A stretch of 64,000 nt of DNA from Arion vulgaris (lineage: Eukaryota > Mollusca > Gastropoda > Stylommatophora > Arionidae): contig CM036759.1 of assembly GCA_020796225.1 (NCBI GenBank), forward strand, positions 22,595,813 to 22,659,812, given 5' to 3'. Both the position numbers and the translations under genes were made by a program. Below, piece by piece: positions 35,801-46,000 of the stretch (position 1 is the stretch's first letter; each line of letters starts with the position of its first letter). Under the pieces are notes generated by a model that had not been told where the DNA came from, made no database searches, and was given only the letters and a program-made list of their open reading frames with translations.

Positions 35801-38800
35801 CAACACTTGTTAGTAGGGTATTGTTCAACTCTGATTTGCTGACTGTGACTTATGTCATCTCAGACCTTTAACTAATTATATTATTGGTTTTCCTCCATGC
35901 CAAAATGTTAAGTATTTTTTATATTTGTCATCATCGTGTCTTTTTTCCCATTAATTTTGCAAACTGACATGATTTGTTTTATCTCTTCCTCCCCTAACCT
36001 GATTTTAAAAAATGATGCCTGCTTGTTTCTTATGTGCATGATTAGCTTTCTGTGTCCACTTACTTAACACCTCACAATTTTTCATTTCAGTTTTCCTAGC
36101 ATTCTCCATATTGTTCTGTAAAACCACATATCAATGACATCCATTGATTGTCTTGTATATGTTGATGAAATATATTCATTTCTAACTGCTGACAAATGTT
36201 CAAACATTGAAACAAACAAATATTTAATGATAAAAGTCGCCTGAGTGGTTACGGGCCCAAATTTGGGGTGTAAAGAATAGAACCACTGTTACCTGCCAGC
36301 ATGTCATAAGAGGCGACTAAGAAGATTTGGTTGAAATCGGATGCATGTGTCCTAAATGTGTAGAAGTCTATGCATTTAGGGACCTACCAAACTGATGTAC
36401 AACGTACACCGTTCTTGGCAAAGATCAAACATATCACAGAGTGATTAAAATTGATCGTAAAGAACGAACGCAAAGAAGAAGAAGAATGATAAAGTACTAT
36501 CTCTAAGATACTAATCAATAAAAAAACAAGAATGAAACCACTTTCCCAACATGCATATTGGGAAAGTGGTTGCTAAGTTAACTAATTGTACACTAACTTG
36601 TTTTAAAATGACCAGAAAATATAACAAAAACAACACTACATAGAGACCAATATTTACCGTTTTTTAATACTATCCTATGCACTTTTGAGTGTAACAATAA
36701 CTGATCAAATGTACATATAATTTTAGGATGATCTATTGAAACAGGAAATATGAAAGTTGTGACTGAAAAAAAGGAACCATGGTTTCAGTTAGCTTTCCCA
36801 AGGGAAAATTAAAATATCACCATTTTGTTGCTGTATTGATTTTGGCAAAGAGAACTGTTTCCAGTTCTAAGCCCTCCTTCCCTTCTGTCCACAATTTTAC
36901 AGCTTTGCACACTCTTTCATCCCACAATGGCTATTTCTCTAATGGTCCAATCTAAATATTTCTTTAAACTAGTATCCAAATCTGTAGGAATTAACAGCTG
37001 TGCATGAATGATAGTTCAAGTATTTAAATTTAATGGAGATTTCAATCTTTACAAATTATCTATGAGTGATAAGCAATTAGCAAGAAAAACTATCCTAAAA
37101 GGTTTCCAGAGCACTTTATTTTTTACTTTATTATGTCGGTTACTGGTTAATACAGCATCAATTATAAAGAAAGAATATGTTAATTATGAACAGACATCAT
37201 CGCATTGTATTCACTTTTTAAAGAATTTTCAATATGTAGATCTCATCATCATCAGGTGCCGTCTCCACATCGAAGGTTGGCTGCAATGAATCTCCAGCAT
37301 CCTCTGTCTTTCGCCTTGGCGTTGCACACTGCCAGACTGTAACCTGTACATTTCTTAAAGTTTCCCTCCCACTTATCTCTCGGTCTTTCTCTTGCTCTTC
37401 TCCCCTCAACTTTCCCTCTAGTAAATGTTTTATCATGGTGTCATGTCTTTTATGTGCCCAAAATACTTTACTTGTCTGAATTTTATTTCTCTTCATAATT
37501 GTTTCTTCATGCCTAGTTTTCCTAAAACTTGTTTATTTGTCTGTTTTCTGTCCATGAAACTCTGCCTATTCTTCTACATATCCACATCTCAAATGCATTA
37601 ATTGTCTTCCAACTGCTTGTTCATTGTCCATGTTTCTGAGCTATACATTAATATAGGATATATATATATATAGCATTTGATCATTCTCATTTTTAGCCTG
37701 TTTGTGATTTGTTTGGATGTCAGTAACTTTCTCATACTATTGAAATTATCTTTGGCCATTCCTATTCTCTTTTTAATTTATGTTATACAGATATTATGTA
37801 GATCTAGAGGTCTCTTAATGGGTAGGAAAATTTGGGACACTAACCTAAAAAGTATGTTGTAAAGAATGTTAGGGAAATATATGTGATATTCAACCTGATC
37901 ATGTAAAATAGTGATATAGAAACAACCTCTGTACAAGAACATAAATGCTTTTAATCAAATTTCTTGCAAAGATAAATTCAGCAGTAGTCTCACACTTTAA
38001 CAAATTTAATTAAAGACAGTGTTGATAGCTAAAAATCAGTATTAGCTACATTCCAGCAGCTATATAATTAAGTTCTGAATGTCAAACAAAATATGGCTGC
38101 CTTCTTACTGGTACACTTTTTGAACAAAATTGATCAAAATGTATTTTATGCATTAAGTAAACTCCTTAGCCTTTATGGGAGTACCAGACATGATTAACAT
38201 GTACAATTATAGAGATTAAAACTCAAACTGATATCATACACTTTGAAATAAATGCACACTTGTTATTCAGTATGTATATGAAAAGCTGTTGCACAAGAAG
38301 AATACGCAATACTGGTCACAATATCATTCACCTTACCATTCTTCCATGGGTCAGGAGGTTCAAAGTATCCTGAAATAAATGTATCCTTTGGAAAACTAAT
38401 CCCTTTCTTTTGTTTTGCTAATGTTTGTTCATCACACGTTAGCACTGTATTTACATTTCCATTGATAGCATTGTTGTGATCGTCATCAGCATCATCTGCA
38501 CAGTCAGTTTTATTGTCAGCTGTGAGTGTGGTATTATTTGTTGATTGAGTTGACTCAGTCCTGTTCTTCAGATTTTCAATATTATTCAGCCTGACGACAC
38601 TGCTTTCTTCATCTTTTTGACTGCTTTCTTCTATTAAGTTATCAGTAACATCACTCTGTGTCAGCATGCCATTATCAATGTTGTTGCTTACAAATGACGA
38701 TTTCAAATAGTTGCCAGTGATTGAATGTTTGTTGACATTAGAGTCCACAGTGTTTGTGTTTACAGTTTTGCTTACACTTAAATCAACTGCTCCATCTCGG

Positions 38801-38868
38801 GAGGACCGTGGGTTAAAGATTTCTTGAAATAGATCAAGATTAGCTGCCTCGTTGTCAAATTCAGCCAT
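23758..38868 (-). CDS. PPP1R37: PPP1R37-like protein phosphatase 1 regulatory subunit, 5' part (3 exons, partial)
   Basis: Join 38868-38337, 25645-25548 and 23800-23758 on the minus strand. All joins are GT-AG and phases fit (1, 0, 1). The product seen is 223 residues: an acidic, Ser/Asn-rich N-terminus, then K-G-I-S-F-P, which matches the PP1 docking consensus [RK]-x(0,1)-[VI]-x-[FW]. [30 protein letters not shown] and L-L-S-L-K follow. From memory, vertebrate PPP1R37 (LRRC68) has the same order just before its leucine-rich repeats. The family binds and inhibits PP1. The start has an in-frame TGA 9 nt upstream. The LRR exons should lie below 23758 but were not found, so the gene continues through a very long intron or off the window. 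Confidence 0.85.
24221..24334 (-). repeat. SINE-A head fragment, diverged
   Basis: It carries ggtaacagtggttctattt and agtaaccacttgggtgatg, the minus-strand head of SINE-A, joined to unrelated sequence. A possible minus-strand LINE 3' scrap lies just upstream (23990-24080). Confidence 0.5.
24335..25547. other. PPP1R37-like intron 2, unannotated remainder
   Basis: No repeats with partners here. Small plus-strand frames (24543-24755, 25038-25298) show no family motif. Confidence 0.45.
25548..25645 (-). CDS. PPP1R37: PPP1R37-like exon 2 (98 nt)
   Basis: The minus strand has an acceptor ending tttatag before 25645 and donor gtaagtg after 25548. It encodes [26 protein letters not shown] and K-L-V-Q-Q-L-Q. 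This aligns well with the V-T-V-D-E-V-I-G-A-Y-K-Q-A-C and K-L-L-R-Q-L-Q of vertebrate PPP1R37 as I recall it. This exon is the strongest support for the gene assignment. Confidence 0.87.
25833..26938 (+). pseudogene. LINE RNase H domain and C-terminus, split by SINE-A
   Basis: It carries V-F-T-D-G-S-A (first RNase H Asp), N-F-R-A-E-A (catalytic Glu) and, after the [13 protein letters not shown] (second Asp), [14 protein letters not shown] (last Asp) and a C-terminal E-H-I-L-Q-D-C-P. Stops at about 26408 and in 26570-26640 break the frame. It is the same class as 20343-21330 but a separate, diverged copy. Confidence 0.85.
25994..26245 (-). repeat. SINE-A copy with 11-bp target-site duplication
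   Basis: A full-length minus-strand copy of 252 bp. The duplication agagcagaagc is at 25983-25993 and 26246-26256, inside the RNase H Glu motif. Its ends (cgctcgagtggttaccgg and the aacgcaaagaagaagga tail) define the family termini. Confidence 0.95.
26939..27854. other. PPP1R37-like intron 1, unannotated part
   Basis: No gene or repeat partner was recognised. A possible tRNA-like scrap near 27390-27480 (gcgaacccagcac) is too weak to call. Confidence 0.4.
27855..28082 (-). repeat. SINE-C copy (tRNA-headed)
   Basis: The minus-strand head gggggtctttgtgaataag-tggttaag has an A box, and gtggattcgaatccgg a B box. The body ends with cagaaatgg and the cacaccacctg region, matching 43776-44006. Confidence 0.85.
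28175..28440 (-). repeat. SINE-B copy with 10-bp target-site duplication
   Basis: A minus-strand copy from tagcccgtgtggtgctggg to the gttcaaagaagaagcaag tail. It is flanked by ggggatctct at 28165-28174 and 28441-28450. It shares the gtaagaggcgact core with SINE-A. Confidence 0.9.
28610..31858 (+). mobile_element. Full-length non-LTR retrotransposon (RTE-like, 3.25 kb), coding frame broken
   Basis: It is flanked by tgtgggcat at 28601-28609 and 31859-31867, and ends in ggctaaagagagagag. Domains in order: AP-endonuclease (W-N-V-R-T-M at about 28976, S-E-S-R-W at 29064, G-D-L-N-A-K-V-G at 29384, Q-I-D-H-I at 29588, S-D-H-H-L-V at 29667); reverse transcriptase (N-N-K-A-P-G at 30397, [10 protein letters not shown] at 30570, [10 protein letters not shown] at 30669, catalytic F-A-D-D at 31070); and the C-terminal [12 protein letters not shown] segment (31692). 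Frameshifts or stops occur near 29130, 29280, 30010, 30280, 30437, 30830 and 31619, so this copy is dead. It sits in intron 1 of the PPP1R37-like gene on the opposite strand. Confidence 0.93.
31868..32095 (+). repeat. SINE-F copy (tRNA-headed)
   Basis: A head with a duplicated cactatagt-ttgtgggttca segment leads into a body with ggaaaggaatttatactcc and cggtctgaaaaggctacgg. It matches 9378-9545. It lies directly after the LINE target duplication. Confidence 0.7.
32497..32748 (+). repeat. SINE-A copy
   Basis: A plus-strand copy with accactgttacctgccacg and catgtcgtaagaggcgact, and an aagaacgaacacaaagaag tail. The head is slightly eroded. Confidence 0.9.
32772..33060 (-). repeat. LINE 3'-end fragment (same family as 14500-15115)
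   Basis: The minus strand encodes [30 protein letters not shown] and A-L-C-N-V with an open frame of 83 codons. Confidence 0.85.
33127..33380 (-). repeat. LINE fragment, post-RT segment of another family
   Basis: The minus strand reads [26 protein letters not shown] and T-G-K-I-E-G-R. This is the segment after the reverse transcriptase seen in many animal non-LTR elements. Confidence 0.85.
33880..34965 (-). pseudogene. LINE reverse transcriptase fragment
   Basis: A clean minus-strand frame at 34530-34054 reads [18 protein letters not shown] and [10 protein letters not shown], then [10 protein letters not shown]. The last motif normally carries Asp before Leu, so a catalytic Asp is replaced by Tyr. 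Sequence further 5' (34560-34965) is decayed RT or linker. This appears to be a Jockey-like class distinct from the full-length LINE. Confidence 0.75.
34966..35929. other. PPP1R37-like intron 1, unannotated part
   Basis: A plus-strand frame near 35080-35259 ([10 protein letters not shown]) faintly recalls LINE RT but is too weak to call. The rest shows nothing. Confidence 0.35.
35930..36180 (-). repeat. LINE fragment, post-RT segment
   Basis: The minus strand has [16 protein letters not shown] and [12 protein letters not shown] blocks, a diverged relative of 33127-33380. Confidence 0.65.
36238..36484 (+). repeat. SINE-A copy with target-site duplication
   Basis: A plus-strand copy starting cgcctgagtggttacggg and ending in aagaacgaacgcaaagaag. 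It is flanked by aatgataaa(a)gt at 36226-36237 and 36485-36495. Confidence 0.93.
36536..36571. repeat. Perfect 14-bp inverted repeat (hairpin)
   Basis: aaccactttcccaa and ttgggaaagtggtt flank an 8-base loop containing the palindrome atgcat. No coding or terminator role is expected in an animal intron. It lies 52 bp after a SINE-A insertion. Confidence 0.9.
37225..37640 (-). repeat. LINE 3'-end fragment
   Basis: The minus strand reads [22 protein letters not shown] and a D-A-G-D-S-L end, after a decayed L-G-x-x-E-T region. This is a post-RT segment of a further LINE family. Confidence 0.75.
37641..38336. other. PPP1R37-like intron 1, promoter-proximal part
   Basis: AT-rich intron with no recognised repeat, next to the exon 1 donor (gtaagg on the minus strand, 38336-38331). 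Confidence 0.5.
38337..38868 (-). CDS. PPP1R37: PPP1R37-like exon 1 (532 nt coding)
   Basis: It starts at ATG 38868 in ataATGG context with an in-frame TGA 9 nt upstream, and encodes 177 codons plus one base. The N-terminus has a D-L-F-Q-E-I-F patch, then a low-complexity acidic Asn/Ser/Thr-rich region (D-D-A-D-D-D-H-N). The C-terminal end has K-K-G-I-S-F-P-K-D (PP1 docking type) and F-E-P-P-D-P-W-K-N. The donor is gtaagg. The long N-terminal low-complexity stretch precedes the conserved region. Confidence 0.85.
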
Positions 38869-40037
38869 TATATCTCAGCTTATTGCCATCTCTGATGTGT
38901 TCGTGACAGACAAGACAAGGGTGTGAAATGTAAACAGCACAAAATGAACTGGTTCGCACCACATAGAATCTACTCCATTAGTTGGCTGCCATTATACGCC
39001 TGCGTCAAATGACTTCCTGTTAGCGATCTGTGATAACGTCATGGATTGGTTTCTATTTTTAAGCATAACCAATGATTACATTTTCGTGGGTCTGTCTTTG
39101 GCGGCCATTTCAACTGTGGCTGCTTCCTTTTCTTCAGTGATCTGTTATTATGAGCTCTTAGTAACCCATTTCTTGTTTATTTTCATTAGTAGTATGCACT
39201 TTAAACATGTTACACGATGACGTTAATTTAAATAGAGCTGATTTGTAATAACTTTAAAGTTACTTAGGGTTCTCGTTCTGATATTTAGTTCATAAATTAG
39301 TCTGATAAAATAAGTATAAAATACATACCCAGGTTTCTTCATTTCATATAATTTCACATTGTCGTCGGTTAGTATCTGGTAGTAGTGTACTCATACTCTT
39401 GATACTGTCCACATAATATTATATAATTATCGTACAGGGTTTTTTCCCTTTGCTGTTCACTATTATTCTAGCTCTCTCCCAACCAAGTTCAAATGCCATC
39501 AGTTATCAGAACCGTCCGTCATAGTGCTAAAAATATTCATTACAATACACCAATTTTTGCTCTCGATTTGAATTGATGTTCACATCTCTGCTCAAAACTT
39601 GCAAGTAGCCTCTGGGTTCAGATCATTAGATTAGTTACCACGAGATTTAGCAGATAATGTGACTTTTCAGCATGCACAATGATTACGAAAATGTATGATA
39701 ATAATGGGTCAAAAAACCACAGAGTTGACAGAGTGTACACAGTTGTTGAGTACAATATGGTTTCAGTTTATTTATCATTAAATTTCTGAAAAGATCAGGA
39801 CTTTTGATGCTCATTTATCTGTACTAAATTCTTACTAAACTACTGTAACTCATTTTTTCCCCAGATTCTACTAATTTGGTAGTAACCCATCGACTCATGC
39901 AGTAGAAAAATTGAGTGTGTGTAGAAATAAATGTTAATGCTGTACTGTTAGTATTTAGCCCATGATTGTGATCATTCTGTTTCACTTCTGCAGATTCATT
40001 GCTATCCCTTCAGAACTGAGTATTTTATTCCATAGCT
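38869..40037. promoter_or_regulatory. Divergent promoter region between PPP1R37-like and VRK1 genes
   Basis: It separates two start codons on opposite strands. Visible candidate sites are ATTGG at 39045-39049 and CCAAT at 39069-39073 (a pair in opposite orientation), a YY1-like ggcggccattt at 39100-39110, an ETS-like acttcctgt near 39012-39020, and a CRE-half-like taacgtca near 39034. No TATA box is placed convincingly. VRK1 probably has a 5' untranslated exon here, and an acceptor-like ttcacttctgcag near 39981-39993 precedes the coding exon. Site calls are by eye. Confidence 0.6.
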
Positions 40038-40065
40038 ATGCCTCGAAGAGTTGCTTCTGCTGCAG
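40038..40065 (+). CDS. VRK1: VRK1 exon with start codon
   Basis: It encodes M-P-R-R-V-A-S-A-A plus one base. An in-frame TGA lies upstream and the donor is gtaaat. The short basic leader resembles the M-P-R start of vertebrate VRK1. Confidence 0.85.
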
Positions 40066-43000
40066 GTAAATTGGTTCCATATTGCAGTAGATCTAATCTT
40101 GTTTGACCTAATTTTTGTGTCAGATACTTAAACATACTTTATCTAGTGTTAGTGTTTTAATTTTTAATACAAGATGACTTTTATGAAATATGTGTTTATA
40201 TTATTGGTTAGTATAATTTATATTTTCTCCATATGATTAAACATTAATTACAATTTACATGTATGTACACATGCCCCAGTAATTGAATGGGTTAGGTTCC
40301 AAACCGCTGGAAATTGTAAGACGAGATCGCTTTAGGGTTTTTTTTGTGTACTAAGGTATCTAAAACTATTCAGTCTATCAACCAACGGTCATTGCTGAGC
40401 AGAAGTAAAATTTCGAAGTATTGAAACCACTTTACAAATACATCTTTGGCAGCCTGTCCTTTTTCATTTAATTTCCAATAAACTGTGAGCTTATGTAGTT
40501 CTTCTTTGCCCTTGGATTCTGAGAATGAGCAAAGGCTTTTAGCTTGAAATCTTAGGCAGTTTTTAACTACATACATAGAAAAAGCATGACTTTGGCTGCT
40601 TTAAATTCAAGCATGGACATCTTGTTTTACCCACAAAGGTTTTGGATGGTATCATTTTCTAGAGAAATCTGGCTTCTTTCTATTAAACATATGTACGCAG
40701 CTTGTTGGAAAATTATACCTCAGCCAGTTGGTTTTGTTAAAGCTTTGTCTGAGCAGATTTTCATAAACGGAATATGGTATGCACAGTGGTTTTGTCGTAT
40801 GAAATGTTTATTTTTCGTAACATACATGTCGACAGCTGTGATCTAAGATTAATAAAATGGCAGTAATACACATTGACAGTCAAATCAAACAAGGAGTAAG
40901 CAAATTACATTTCCATTAATTTTAGATAATTAGATCTTAAATACAGAAGTAAAGTTTCAAGAGGGAGATATGGAAGAGGCTGTGGCAGTAAGAATAAGCA
41001 AACCATTCCAAGTTATTTTACCTTGCTTAAAAATATAGGATCAAAAGAACTTAGAATGAAAATCGAACTCAGAATATACAGAAAAAAAACATTGTCTGAA
41101 TATTGTTATACATTAACACAAGTTGAAAATTACTGCAGACATGCATAAACTGCCTTTCAAAATAAAGGTCTTGGAAGAACCTTGCAAATATTTTGACCAG
41201 AAAATATTGAAAATTAGGGGCTGCAGAGAAATTACATATCACTGACAGCTACAATCATCGGAAGAAGATGGAGATGGCTAGGACATGTGTGTAGAACGAC
41301 ACCTGGTACTTCAGCAAAGACTGCTCTACAATGGATAGTAGATAGAAGGAGACTGAACAGACCAAAAGAAACCTGAAGGATGATGGAAAGAGAAATGAAG
41401 GCATGTGGACTTACATACATGGGCAGGAGAGAGGCAGCAAGAGGATCATTTGTTAATGCCTTATATGTCAACTGTGAGAGGATATCAAAGATTTCAGTTT
41501 ATTTGTTTAGCTTCTACCCTGTCTTAGGTAAAGATATTTTGGCCGTTATGCTGATTCGGGTCTGTTACTGTACTTATGTAATGTGCTGTAGTCTCTATCA
41601 TGAAGGGATTAAGACATTTGCATTGCGTTCTGAAGGTTCTATGTTTGAATCCGGACCTCATCGTTCACAGTTTATATGGGTGTTATTTATTAGGAGATTC
41701 CTAGGATTGTTGTTGGAACTACGGAGCTTGTGCAACACACTCGGCAGGTGACATGTCATTCCTGTTGGCGACTGTGTGTTGCCGGGACTTGCAAGGAGCA
41801 AAGAATAGTAACACTGCGACCTACAAGGCATGTCGTAAGAGGAGACTGAGGAAGGGGCCTAAAGAAACTATTGTAGTAAATAAAAAGCATCGCAGAAATC
41901 GGATGTGCTGGCCTATTTGTAGGTGCATAACTGGCACCATTCACAAAGAGTGTTTTAACAAGTGGTCGATATGGAGCATTCAAAGAAGAAGAATTCCTGT
42001 TGAGAGGGACTGGTTCATATGAGTAAACCCGGTGCAGTGTAGTCAATTACTCGCCGTTAGACCTTTTAGTACTATGTAACACTGCCTCACATATTTTGCT
42101 TTTTTCATTACTGCTTAGTACAAGGGATTTATATTTTATATTGTTGGAGTGAATGTGTAAATGCATGAGAATGTAATAGTGTTTTGCTTATAGATATGTT
42201 TCCTTTATAAGGCAATTTAATTTGTTTTAATGCAGGAGCCAAAGAGGGCCATCTGCTCCCAGATCCCATGCATTTCCCAGAGGAATTTCCATGTGGAATG
42301 CTGCTGAAAGATTTGTGCAAGAAAGAGTGGCACTTAGGAAATGTTCTCGGACAGGGTGGTTTTGGACTCATATACTTGGGTATGTTATATTGTGAATAAA
42401 TATTGATACAGTTGTATTGTATTCTTTAACAAATATCTGACGCTGCATTTTTAACAGGTTATATTTATTAGTATTTGCATATTAAGATGAGACATGGTCA
42501 TAAATGACAAGATAAAAAGAAGAGCGAAAACATCAGTGTTTAACTATATTTAGAAACAACATATCAAATGACTTGGACATACACCAAGACTACTACAAGA
42601 AACCACTCTGCAAAGAGTGTTAATATTCAGATACAGTTGAAAACACCCAGAGTGTAAACTGGATTGACAGAATATCTGAGACTGTAAACGTTGCCTTGTA
42701 TGAGGCGTGCACAAAGGTGTACTCCAAATGTGTCTTCTTAACCTATCTCTGAAAGACAAAACAGGGGTAGGTAGATAGATGGATGGATAGGTAGGTAGGT
42801 ACTACGTATGTACTAGTGTGTGTGTGTATATAGATATATAAATATAGGATCTATAGGATATATATAGAGAGATAGTTTACTTAATATCATATGGGTAAAA
42901 AAATCATCACCCGTAAGTGTTAGTTGTCCATTTTGTCTATGCACATTCTTCTGCATATTGGTCATGCTTGATCATTAAACTTGTCATCAGGGCAAAGTGT

Positions 43001-46000
43001 ACAGTATCTGTGTTCATACGACAGCCTCCCAAGCTTATATCCTATCCTCTGTTTCTGTTTGGAGCAACTCCATGCAGTTAGATTTGATTGTTCCATATCC
43101 CTGTATTTGCTTGAATTTATCCTGCACCATAGCTGACACACTCTATCCTTAGCAGCTTGTTGTTTTTCTCGGTTATTCCTCATGGCCTTCCCATCTTATG
43201 ATTGCAGTGGCAAGACTGCAGTTTGATTTGTTGACTGAGATTTCCTTCTCCTGACCAGAGCTTATAGCAGTTCTTTATTGTTTGATGATCTTCTCATTGG
43301 ACATGTGGAGTGTATCATTAGGAGCACTAGTGCCACCTCTTATCCCTCCCAATCCTTCTGAGAAAGAATTGCTGTTTGTTGTGCAACTATTTATTCATTC
43401 AGTGGAAAAATGATTGAAACTCTTATCTCTGAAGGTTAATCTATTTCTACCACTATTTTATATGTGGTTGCCCTTTTGTCAGATGAGAGGCGTGTCTGGG
43501 GTTTTTGACCGAAGAACGCCTTTATATCTCCACTTTCAATGCTTTTATGACCAACGGGTCAGCTCTTTATTGTCATTGAAATTCTGCTTGTCCATAACAG
43601 TATAGGCCCTGTAATCTTTAAGTTTTATATAGGTTCTTCACCTTACCATCATGTTTAGAACCGTTTGATGTCTGGACATAATAACTGCATAGGGGAATCA
43701 GGTCCCAGAATGCCTCCTCTAGACTATTGTGACTGCCACAATCTTGGTTCTCATATTGGAAGTTTTAAAGGGTTTAAAAGCCGAAGGATTGACTTCATTG
43801 CACCGGGTTTTACCCCATCTGACTCAGCCCCTCTCCGCAGAAATGGCACGCCACCTGCCGAGAGTATTGCTCGAACTCCGTAGCTCCGGCAACAATCCTA
43901 GGGGTCTCTGGGAAAAACTGCACTTGTGAACAGAAGGCCACGGTCTGGACTCGAACCTTCGACTCGCATGGCAAAGGGCTTAACCACTCAGCCACAGAGA
44001 CCCCCTAATATTGGAAGTAGTTGTCTAGTGTACTCGTTGGTGACCCTACCCTGAAAGTTCGTTTTTTTTAATCATTAAGTGTCCCAAAAAATATCTGCAA
44101 GGAAGAAATAGGACACATGTATCATTTTTCAACTGAGTGAAAACAGATGAACACAAAAAAAATAAGATAAAATGTACCCAAGATAGATAGTACCAAGACA
44201 TGTGGAATATGTATTGGCATAGCATGCTTGTTTTATCCCAGAAGGTTGACATAGGATTAAACATCACAAGGTAATTGGCTCAGGGACAATAGCGAGGATT
44301 TTAATGGGTAACACACAGAGAGATACTTATCCAATTACTACTTCTTTGCGTTCGTTCTTTACAACCAATTTTAATCACTCTTTGTGATATGTTTGATCTT
44401 TGCCAAGAACGTGTATATGTTGCACATTGGTTTTTATAGGCCACTAAACGCATAGACTTCTACACATTTAGGACATGTGCATCCGATTTCAGCCGAACCT
44501 CCTTAGTCGCCTCTTACGACATGCGTGGCAGGTAACAGTGGCTCTATTCTTTGAATCCCAAAATTTGGGCACCAGTAACCACTTAATAACTAAGTCATTT
44601 TGACTGAAAGTATTAAACCTTTGCCTTGTGTTCCGAAGGTCAGAATTTTGACCGCTCCGCCCTTTTTGCAAGTGCATTTTTCTAGAGACTCCTAGAATTT
44701 TTGCTGGAACTACGGTGTTTATGCTTTGTGCAATACTATCGACAGGTAGCGAACCATTTCTGCGGAGAGGGACCAAGCTATATGGGGTAAATGAAGTCGA
44801 TCCTTTGGCAATGATATTAATAAAATGTCTATGTTGATATCAGAATAATTACATATGTAAGACATCTTGAGACGCTACAGAAATAAATGTCCTCAGGTTT
44901 TCGAAACCAACATTATTAATTTTATATGTAACATTTCTGATTCGTGAAAATGGTGAGTGTCATATCGGTTTACTCTTTTATCAAATATTTATTTATCCTT
45001 ACAGCTTCAGAAGCAGCCACCACATCTGTAGATAAAAGAACACAAAACTATGTGATCAAAATTGTAAGTTACCTGCTAAAGTTGGTGCATTGTACTGTTG
45101 TTCTTTTATTTAGTAAAGATACAATGTTTCCTTGTATCTTACACTTGCAGCATGAGACTGCTCATACAGGGTTAAACTTCATACAGGGTTTTTGACAATG
45201 TAGGTGTCTTACAGCAATGATTTCTTTAATATTTGTTTGCATTGTACAATTGTAATTGTCCATGACAAATTTTCAGTTTGACTCCTAAAGACTACCTGCA
45301 AATTGGGAGATTGCAGTTTCAACACCTTGATTTTGCATTTGCAAAAAAAACGAAATGACAATATGAAAAGCTATAGAAACATGTTTCCATAGTATCCCTG
45401 GCAAAATATACTCTAGAATCCTATAGAACAGACATCCATCTAACAACTGAAGAAAATCCGGTGTCATTTTTAAGTAAACAGTATTCAGGAACTTATCTTC
45501 ACTCTTAGTCGGCTAATTGAAGAGGCTTTGACAGTTAGTCAGTTTAAATATACCGGAACTGCCTGAAAGGATGCATCAAACAAGACTTTACTGCACAGGG
45601 AACAGTAGTCAGGGAACTGTTTCAGGTTATTAATTGTGGATTTCTTAATAAAAGAGAAATTAGTGATATAACCAAGATTATTGTATACAGCTGTACATAT
45701 TTGCGAGTGTATAACCACAGCCAACATGGACAATCTCCAAACCTCAAGTCTTCATCAAATCTTTGTGTCACTTCAGCAGAGTAGAAGAAGACAGTGTCAC
45801 TGCAAGGATTTTTGCACCAAGGATCTAGATTTCCAGGAAGACCAACATAATGATATGTGGGAAACATCAGATCGAGAATTGGATTAGAAGACCTGGCTAG
45901 AAGAAAGATAATCTATAAAAATTATGTAGTTCTCTCATGATGACCTCTCCTCCCTGGAGTTCTCAAGGGAAAGGTAGCAACTAAGTAAGAGTTCAATTGC

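Larger units (their letters stand above)
40066..42235 (+). other. VRK1 intron 1
   Basis: It contains a LINE 3' scrap (41225), a SINE-C (41603) and a SINE-B (41768), which are listed separately. 40066-41224 shows nothing else recognised. Confidence 0.8.
42380..45004 (+). other. VRK1 intron 2
   Basis: Beyond the SINEs listed at 43776, 44338 and 44593 it holds short gata/ggta runs at 42770-42870. Nothing else was recognised. Confidence 0.8.

Noticed and set aside
43936..44006. Minus-strand tRNA gene candidate with long variable arm
   Set aside because: It is the head of SINE-C, repeated at 27855 and elsewhere with mutations.
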